From an uncultured Clostridia bacterium (GTDB taxonomy: Bacteria; Bacillota; Clostridia; Oscillospirales; Butyricicoccaceae): a stretch of 10,169 nucleotides of DNA. Each line of letters starts with the position of its first letter. Position 1 is the first letter of the stretch. Positions 6,694 to 10,169 of the stretch are shown in pieces. Where the stretch lies: NCBI GenBank assembly GCA_947856675.1, contig CANUCM010000142.1:1-10169 (forward strand). The letters run 5' to 3'. Made by a program: the position numbers and the translations under genes. Under the pieces are notes generated by a model. It saw nothing but the letters and a program-made list of their open reading frames with translations. It did not search any database and was not told the DNA's origin.

Positions 6694-8020
6694 AGCGGTG
6701 GTGGTGGGCGCCGGCCTGGCAGGCAGCGAAGCGGCGTGGCAGCTGGCCCGGCGCGGTGTCCCTGTCACGCTGTACGAAATGCGGCCGCAGCACGCTTCCC
6801 CGGCGCACCACACGGGCGGCTTTGCCGAGCTGGTGTGTTCCAATTCCCTGCGGGGCGCGGCGCTGAGCACGGCTCCCGGGCTTTTGAAAGAGGAGCTGCG
6901 CCGCACAGGTTCTCTGATCATGCAGTGCGCAGACGCCTGCGCCGTGCCTGCGGGCGGCGCACTTGCGGTGGACAGGCAGCGGTTTTCCGAGCTGGTCACG
7001 CAGGCGGTGCGGCGGCATCCGCTCATAGACGTCGTGTGTGAACGCGTACAGGCCGTGCCCGAAGGCCGGGCGGTCATCATCGCATCGGGGCCGCTGACCG
7101 ACGGCGCACTGGCTCAGGACATTACCCGCCTTTTGGGCCGGGGAGAGCCGCTGCATTTTTATGACGCGGCGGCGCCCATCGTGTCCTTTGACAGCATCGA
7201 TATGGAAAAGGCGTATTTCGCCTCGCGCTATGACAAGGGCGATGCCGATTACATCAACTGTCCGATGGACAAAGAACAGTACCGGCATTTTGTCAGCGAG
7301 CTGGCGGCGGCGGAAGAAGCGCCCGTACACGGCTTTGAGGATAAAAAGGTATTTGAGGGCTGTATGCCCGTTGAGGTCATGGCCCGCCGGGGGGAAGACA
7401 CCCTGCGTTACGGGCCGATGAAGCCGGTCGGCCTGCGCGATCCGCGCACGGGCCTGCGGCCGTATGCCGTGGTACAGCTGCGTGCGGACAATGCACAGAA
7501 GACCATGTTCAATATGGTCGGGTTTCAGACGCACCTGCGTTTCCCCGAGCAAAAGAGAGTGTTTTCGCTCATTCCCGGCCTGGAAAAAGCGGAGTTCCTG
7601 CGCTATGGCGTCATGCACCGCAACAGTTTTCTCCGGTCTCCCGGGCTGCTGGACCGTTTTTACCGGGTGATTGGGCGGGAATGGCTGTGGTTTGCCGGGC
7701 AAATCACCGGCGTTGAAGGGTATATCGAATCGGCGGCTTCGGGCCTGTGCGCCGGAGTGAATGCCGCGCGCAGCTTGCATGGCCGCGCACCCGTCGCCTT
7801 TCCGCCCGAAACGGCGCTGGGAGCACTGAGCCTGCACATCAGTACGGAAAACGGCGACTTTCAGCCGATGAACATCAATTTTGGCCTCTTGCCTCCCATG
7901 CCCGAACGTATCCGCGGCAAGCGCGAGCGCTATACGGCGCTGGCGCAGCGGGCGCTTGACTGTCTGGAGACGCTGAGACCTCTGTATCAGGAGGATTTGC
8001 AAAGTGAAAATCATAGTTGA
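6686..8020 (+). CDS. trmFO: TrmFO, folate/FAD-dependent tRNA (uracil-54-C5) methyltransferase
   Basis: TrmFO makes ribothymidine at position 54 of the tRNA T-loop, using methylenetetrahydrofolate as carbon donor and reduced FAD, unlike the SAM-dependent TrmA of enterobacteria. The ATG at 6686 lies within the end of topA and has AAAGGAG (6672-6678) with a 7-base spacer. The 444-residue length is normal. The N-terminus has the FAD-binding GAGLAGSEAA (8-17). The catalytic-type cysteines are both present: Cys51 in LVCSNSLR and Cys226 in FEGCMPVE, corresponding to the pair studied in Bacillus and Thermus. GYIESAASG near the C-terminus is also typical of this flavin family. The topA-trmFO order is conserved in Firmicutes. 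Its end overlaps the next gene by 17 bases. Confidence 0.96.
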   Translation: MNKAVVVGAGLAGSEAAWQLARRGVPVTLYEMRPQHASPAHHTGGFAELVCSNSLRGAALSTAPGLLKEELRRTGSLIMQCADACAVPAGGALAVDRQRFSELVTQAVRRHPLIDVVCERVQAVPEGRAVIIASGPLTDGALAQDITRLLGRGEPLHFYDAAAPIVSFDSIDMEKAYFASRYDKGDADYINCPMDKEQYRHFVSELAAAEEAPVHGFEDKKVFEGCMPVEVMARRGEDTLRYGPMKPVGLRDPRTGLRPYAVVQLRADNAQKTMFNMVGFQTHLRFPEQKRVFSLIPGLEKAEFLRYGVMHRNSFLRSPGLLDRFYRVIGREWLWFAGQITGVEGYIESAASGLCAGVNAARSLHGRAPVAFPPETALGALSLHISTENGDFQPMNINFGLLPPMPERIRGKRERYTALAQRALDCLETLRPLYQEDLQSENHS

Positions 8021-9026
8021 CGCAATGGGCGGCGACAACGCGCCCGAAGAAATCGTAAAGGGCGCCGTGCTGGCGGCCGATGAGCTGGATGTCGACATTC
8101 TCCTCGTCGGGGACGAGGGGCGCATCCGCGCGCTGCTTGTGCAAAACCCGGCCCAAAACCCCGCGCACATCAGTGTGCAGCATGCGAGCGACGTTATCAC
8201 CATGGAGGACAACCCGGTTTCGGCCGTGCGTCAGAAGAAGGACTCCTCGCTGGCCGTTGCGCTGCGGCTTCTGGGTGAGGGCGCAGGCGACGCGATGGTG
8301 ACGGCAGGCAGCACGGGCGCCACGCTGACCGGTGCGACGCTGTTTGTCAAACGCATCCGCGGCGTGCGGCGTGCGGCGCTGGCGCCTGTTCTGCCGACAG
8401 CCAGGGGCGGCAGCCTGCTGGTGGACTGCGGTGCCAACGTGGAGTGCACGGCGGAATACCTGACGCAGTTTGCTTTTATGGGGTATTATTACGCCAAAAA
8501 GCAGATGGGCATTTCCAATCCGCGCGTCGGGCTTATCAACAACGGCGCAGAGGAAACCAAGGGCACCGATGCGCTGCGCGAAACCTATCAGGTGCTGAAA
8601 AAGGCCTCGCAGGAGGGAAAAATCAACTTTGTCGGCAACATCGAGGGGCGCGACATACCCGAAGGCGCCGCTGATGTTTTGGTGTGCGACGGCTTTACCG
8701 GCAACGTGGTGCTCAAGACCATTGAGGGTGTGGGGCTGTTCTTTGTCGGGAAAGTCAAGGAGATTTTCATGAAAAATGCCGTCACCAAGCTGGCAGGTGC
8801 GGCGGTCAAGCCCGGGCTGCGTGAGTTTAAGAAGATGCTGGATTATAACGAGGTTGGCGGCGCGCCGCTTCTCGGCATCAGCAAGCCCATTGTCAAAGCG
8901 CACGGATCCTCGGGCGCCGTGGCGCTGAAGAACGCCGTGCGCCAGGCGGTCATTTACGCAAAGAGCGGCGTGGTGGGCGACATTGAGCGCAGCATTGCCG
9001 AGCTGCGCCAGAGTGAAGAGGACTGA
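8004..9026 (+). CDS. plsX: Phosphate acyltransferase PlsX
   Basis: PlsX converts acyl-ACP and phosphate to acyl-phosphate, which PlsY then uses to acylate glycerol-3-phosphate: the entry to phospholipid synthesis in most Gram-positives. It is a soluble, membrane-associated enzyme. The GTG start at 8004 follows AGGAGG (7989-7994) with a 9-base spacer and gives 340 residues. The family start DAMGGDNAP (6-14) is intact. Further hallmarks are ITMEDNP, the Gly-rich VTAGSTGA stretch, LVDCGANVE, LINNGAEETKGT, FVGNIEGRDI and VCDGFTGNV. Its first 17 bases overlap trmFO, so it looks translationally coupled and transcribed from upstream. I see no FapR-type operator. The acceptor protein ACP is encoded next. 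Confidence 0.97.
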   Translation: MKIIVDAMGGDNAPEEIVKGAVLAADELDVDILLVGDEGRIRALLVQNPAQNPAHISVQHASDVITMEDNPVSAVRQKKDSSLAVALRLLGEGAGDAMVTAGSTGATLTGATLFVKRIRGVRRAALAPVLPTARGGSLLVDCGANVECTAEYLTQFAFMGYYYAKKQMGISNPRVGLINNGAEETKGTDALRETYQVLKKASQEGKINFVGNIEGRDIPEGAADVLVCDGFTGNVVLKTIEGVGLFFVGKVKEIFMKNAVTKLAGAAVKPGLREFKKMLDYNEVGGAPLLGISKPIVKAHGSSGAVALKNAVRQAVIYAKSGVVGDIERSIAELRQSEED

Positions 9027-9037
9027 CAAAAAAGCAG

Positions 9038-9066
9038 TGGACAAAGGCGAAAAGCTCTGCTATAAT
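9038..9066 (+). promoter_or_regulatory. Promoter for acpP-rnc
   Basis: TGGACA (9038-9043, five of six bases of the -35 consensus) and TATAAT (9061-9066, perfect -10) are 17 bp apart. TGC at 9058-9060 makes an extended -10. This lies in the 80-base gap after plsX, so acpP and rnc can be transcribed apart from the long upstream operon. That makes sense for ACP, which cells need in large amounts. Transcription would begin near 9073. Confidence 0.75.
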
Positions 9067-9106
9067 CCAGAAATGGTAAATATCAACGGCTTTGGAGGTG
9101 ACATGC

Positions 9107-9346
9107 ATGATTTTTGAAAAGCTGAGCAAGCTCGTGGCCGATCAGTTCGGCGTTCATCCTGACGAGGTGACCATGGAAACATCCTTTTCGCAGGATTTCC
9201 GCGCCGATTCCGTCGATCTTGTCGAATTGATGATGGCGGTGGAAGAAACCTTCTCGCTGGGCGAAGTGGAAGAAAACGATCTGGAAGGCATCAAAACCGT
9301 CGGCGACGTCGTGGAATATATCAAAGACCGCGTCAAAGAGGACTAA
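9107..9346 (+). CDS. acpP: Acyl carrier protein
   Basis: ACP carries growing fatty-acid chains on a 4'-phosphopantetheine arm and donates them to PlsX and other acyltransferases. The ATG at 9107 follows GGAGG (9094-9098) with an 8-base spacer and gives 79 residues. A TTG at 9092 in the same frame overlaps the ribosome binding site and is not credible. The protein is strongly acidic, as expected. Ser35 in ADSVDLVE is the predicted attachment site. The common form is DSLD, and the preceding residues FRA replace the usual LGA. The third-helix region (SLGEVEENDLEGI) is also a little unusual but keeps the acidic surface. Only 3 bases separate it from rnc, the standard Firmicutes pairing. Confidence 0.95.
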   Translation: MIFEKLSKLVADQFGVHPDEVTMETSFSQDFRADSVDLVELMMAVEETFSLGEVEENDLEGIKTVGDVVEYIKDRVKED

Positions 9347-9349
9347 GCC

Positions 9350-10030
9350 ATGGGAAAGCTGTTTGGCGTGTACCCGTACGCATTTCGGGACAAAGGGCTT
9401 TTGCACAACGCGCTGACCCACAGCTCTTACGCCAACGAAAACCGCGACAAGGGCGCACAGAGCAACGAACGGCTGGAGTTTCTGGGCGATTCGGTGCTGG
9501 GGCTTATTTGCGCGGAAACCATTTATAAAGAGTACTCCGGCTTGCCGGAGGGCGACCTCACCAAGCTGCGCGCCGCCATTGTGTGCGAAAGCTCGCTGTA
9601 TGAGTTTGCCTGCAGTATCGGCCTGGGCGAGCATCTGCTGCTCGGCCGGGGCGAACGCGCGGGCGGAGGAGCCAGCCGGCCGTCGGTTCTGGCGGACGCG
9701 GTGGAGGCCGTACTGGCCGCCTTGTATCTTGACGGCGGAATGGAGGCCGCACGCGGGTTTATTTTGGATTTTATCCGCCAAAAAGCGGCGGATACCGTGC
9801 GCGCAGGCCGGGTCATCGATTACAAGACGACGCTGCAGGAAATCGTACAGAAAAACCACGAGGAGACCCTGCAGTACCGGCTCAAGGAGGAACGCGGCCC
9901 GGATCATGACAAGCGCTTTGTCATCGAAGTGCTCATCAATTCCAACGTTTTGGCACAGGGTGAGGGCCGCAGCAAAAAACAGGCCGAGCAGGCGGCAGCC
10001 CGTGCCGCCCTGGAGCTTATGGGACAATGA
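9350..10030 (+). CDS. rnc: Ribonuclease III
   Basis: RNase III cuts double-stranded RNA and takes part in rRNA maturation and mRNA turnover. The ATG at 9350 has a weak site (GAGG, 9338-9341) inside the end of acpP, so translation may be coupled. The 226-residue length is standard. The nuclease domain carries the signature NERLEFLGDS, with Glu40, Glu43 and Asp47. Metal-binding Asp116 and Glu119 sit in LADAVEAVLAALYLDGG. Residues from about 156 to the end form a double-stranded-RNA-binding domain: it opens with DYKTTLQE, and near the end a GRSKKQAEQAAA helix provides the basic contact. A strong terminator begins directly after the stop codon. The plsX-acpP-rnc-smc order is well known in Firmicutes. 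Confidence 0.97.
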   Translation: MGKLFGVYPYAFRDKGLLHNALTHSSYANENRDKGAQSNERLEFLGDSVLGLICAETIYKEYSGLPEGDLTKLRAAIVCESSLYEFACSIGLGEHLLLGRGERAGGGASRPSVLADAVEAVLAALYLDGGMEAARGFILDFIRQKAADTVRAGRVIDYKTTLQEIVQKNHEETLQYRLKEERGPDHDKRFVIEVLINSNVLAQGEGRSKKQAEQAAARAALELMGQ

Positions 10031-10031
10031 C

Positions 10032-10075
10032 AAGAAGTCTTTGAGCGATGCACGCCGCTCAAAGACTTCTTTTTT
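10032..10075 (+). terminator. Strong intrinsic terminator of acpP-rnc
   Basis: A perfect 16-bp stem pairs 10032-10047 with 10056-10071 around an 8-base loop, and the right arm runs into six Ts (10070-10075). It starts one base after the rnc stop codon. On the opposite strand no T-run follows, so it works in the + direction only. Confidence 0.93.
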
Positions 10076-10084
10076 CGGATTTTA

Positions 10085-10113
10085 TTGTAATGACGGCCAT
10101 TTGTTGATACAAT
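10085..10113 (+). promoter_or_regulatory. Promoter for the gene at the right edge (probably smc)
   Basis: TTGTAA (10085-10090) and TACAAT (10108-10113) are 17 bp apart, with TGA at 10105-10107 as an extended -10. Transcription would start near 10120, leaving a leader of about 40 bases before the GTG start at 10161. The strong terminator just upstream makes a new promoter necessary here. Confidence 0.6.
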
Positions 10114-10160
10114 AATAAGATAAGCAATGGGCCGGCTGGTCGGCACAAAGAGGTGAAACG

Positions 10161-10169
10161 GTGTACTTA
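10161..10169 (+). CDS. smc: First codons of a gene cut by the window edge, probably smc
   Basis: GTG TAC TTA would read Met-Tyr-Leu, the usual start of bacterial SMC chromosome-condensation proteins (MYLK...). GAGGTG at 10150-10155 gives a ribosome binding site with a short spacer. The position immediately after rnc is where smc is found in many Firmicutes. Only three codons are visible, so the call rests mainly on gene order. A GTG at 10153 in another frame is less well placed. Confidence 0.5.

Noticed and set aside
4519..7080. An 853-codon open frame on the - strand opposite topA and trmFO
   Set aside because: It mirrors two unmistakable + strand genes with intact catalytic motifs. Long antisense open frames are expected from strong GC codon bias, and its translation shows no recognisable family or credible domain.
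6596..8212. A 538-codon open frame on the - strand opposite trmFO and plsX
   Set aside because: Same reason: complete overlap with genes identified by catalytic residues, and a His/Arg/Gln-rich translation typical of a shadow frame.

Overview
The window reads as chromosomal housekeeping DNA from a GC-rich anaerobic Firmicute. A Clostridia member near the Oscillospiraceae/Ruminococcaceae is my best guess. The evidence is canonical AGGAGG-type ribosome binding sites, frequent TTG and GTG starts, folate/FAD-dependent TrmFO, a KtrAB-type potassium system, and two gene blocks (dprA-topA-trmFO and plsX-acpP-rnc-smc) that are classic Firmicutes neighbourhoods. The taxonomic call is inference. All nine complete genes are on the + strand, and I see no mobile element, tRNA, rRNA or CRISPR array.

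Layout. Bases 1-140 hold the 3' part of an unidentified structured RNA (or leader) ending in a hairpin that looks like an intrinsic terminator. A near-consensus sigma-A promoter at 220-248 follows, then a leader of about 244 nt with strong GC-rich hairpins. Next comes a tightly packed run: ktrB (TTG start at 499), ktrA (TTG start at 1866), a SpoU/TrmH-family RNA methyltransferase, dprA, topA, trmFO and plsX. Spacing there is overlapping or 11-60 nt, so one long transcript is plausible. A second promoter at 9038-9066 sits between plsX and acpP and would drive acpP-rnc. That unit ends at a textbook terminator (10032-10075). A third promoter (10085-10113) precedes what is probably the first three codons of smc at the right edge.

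How the genes work together. KtrB and KtrA form a gated K+ uptake channel. The methyltransferase and TrmFO modify rRNA/tRNA. DprA and topoisomerase I act on incoming single-stranded DNA and on chromosome supercoiling. PlsX and ACP supply acyl-phosphate for membrane lipid synthesis. RNase III processes double-stranded RNA, and SMC would condense the chromosome. The link between potassium uptake and the other functions is probably only co-location.

Novelty. I found no new multi-gene system. The items most worth a second look are the two non-coding regions before ktrB (the RNA at 1-95 and the leader at 255-498), the paired TTG starts of ktrB and ktrA, and the shared TGN-extended -10 promoter architecture.
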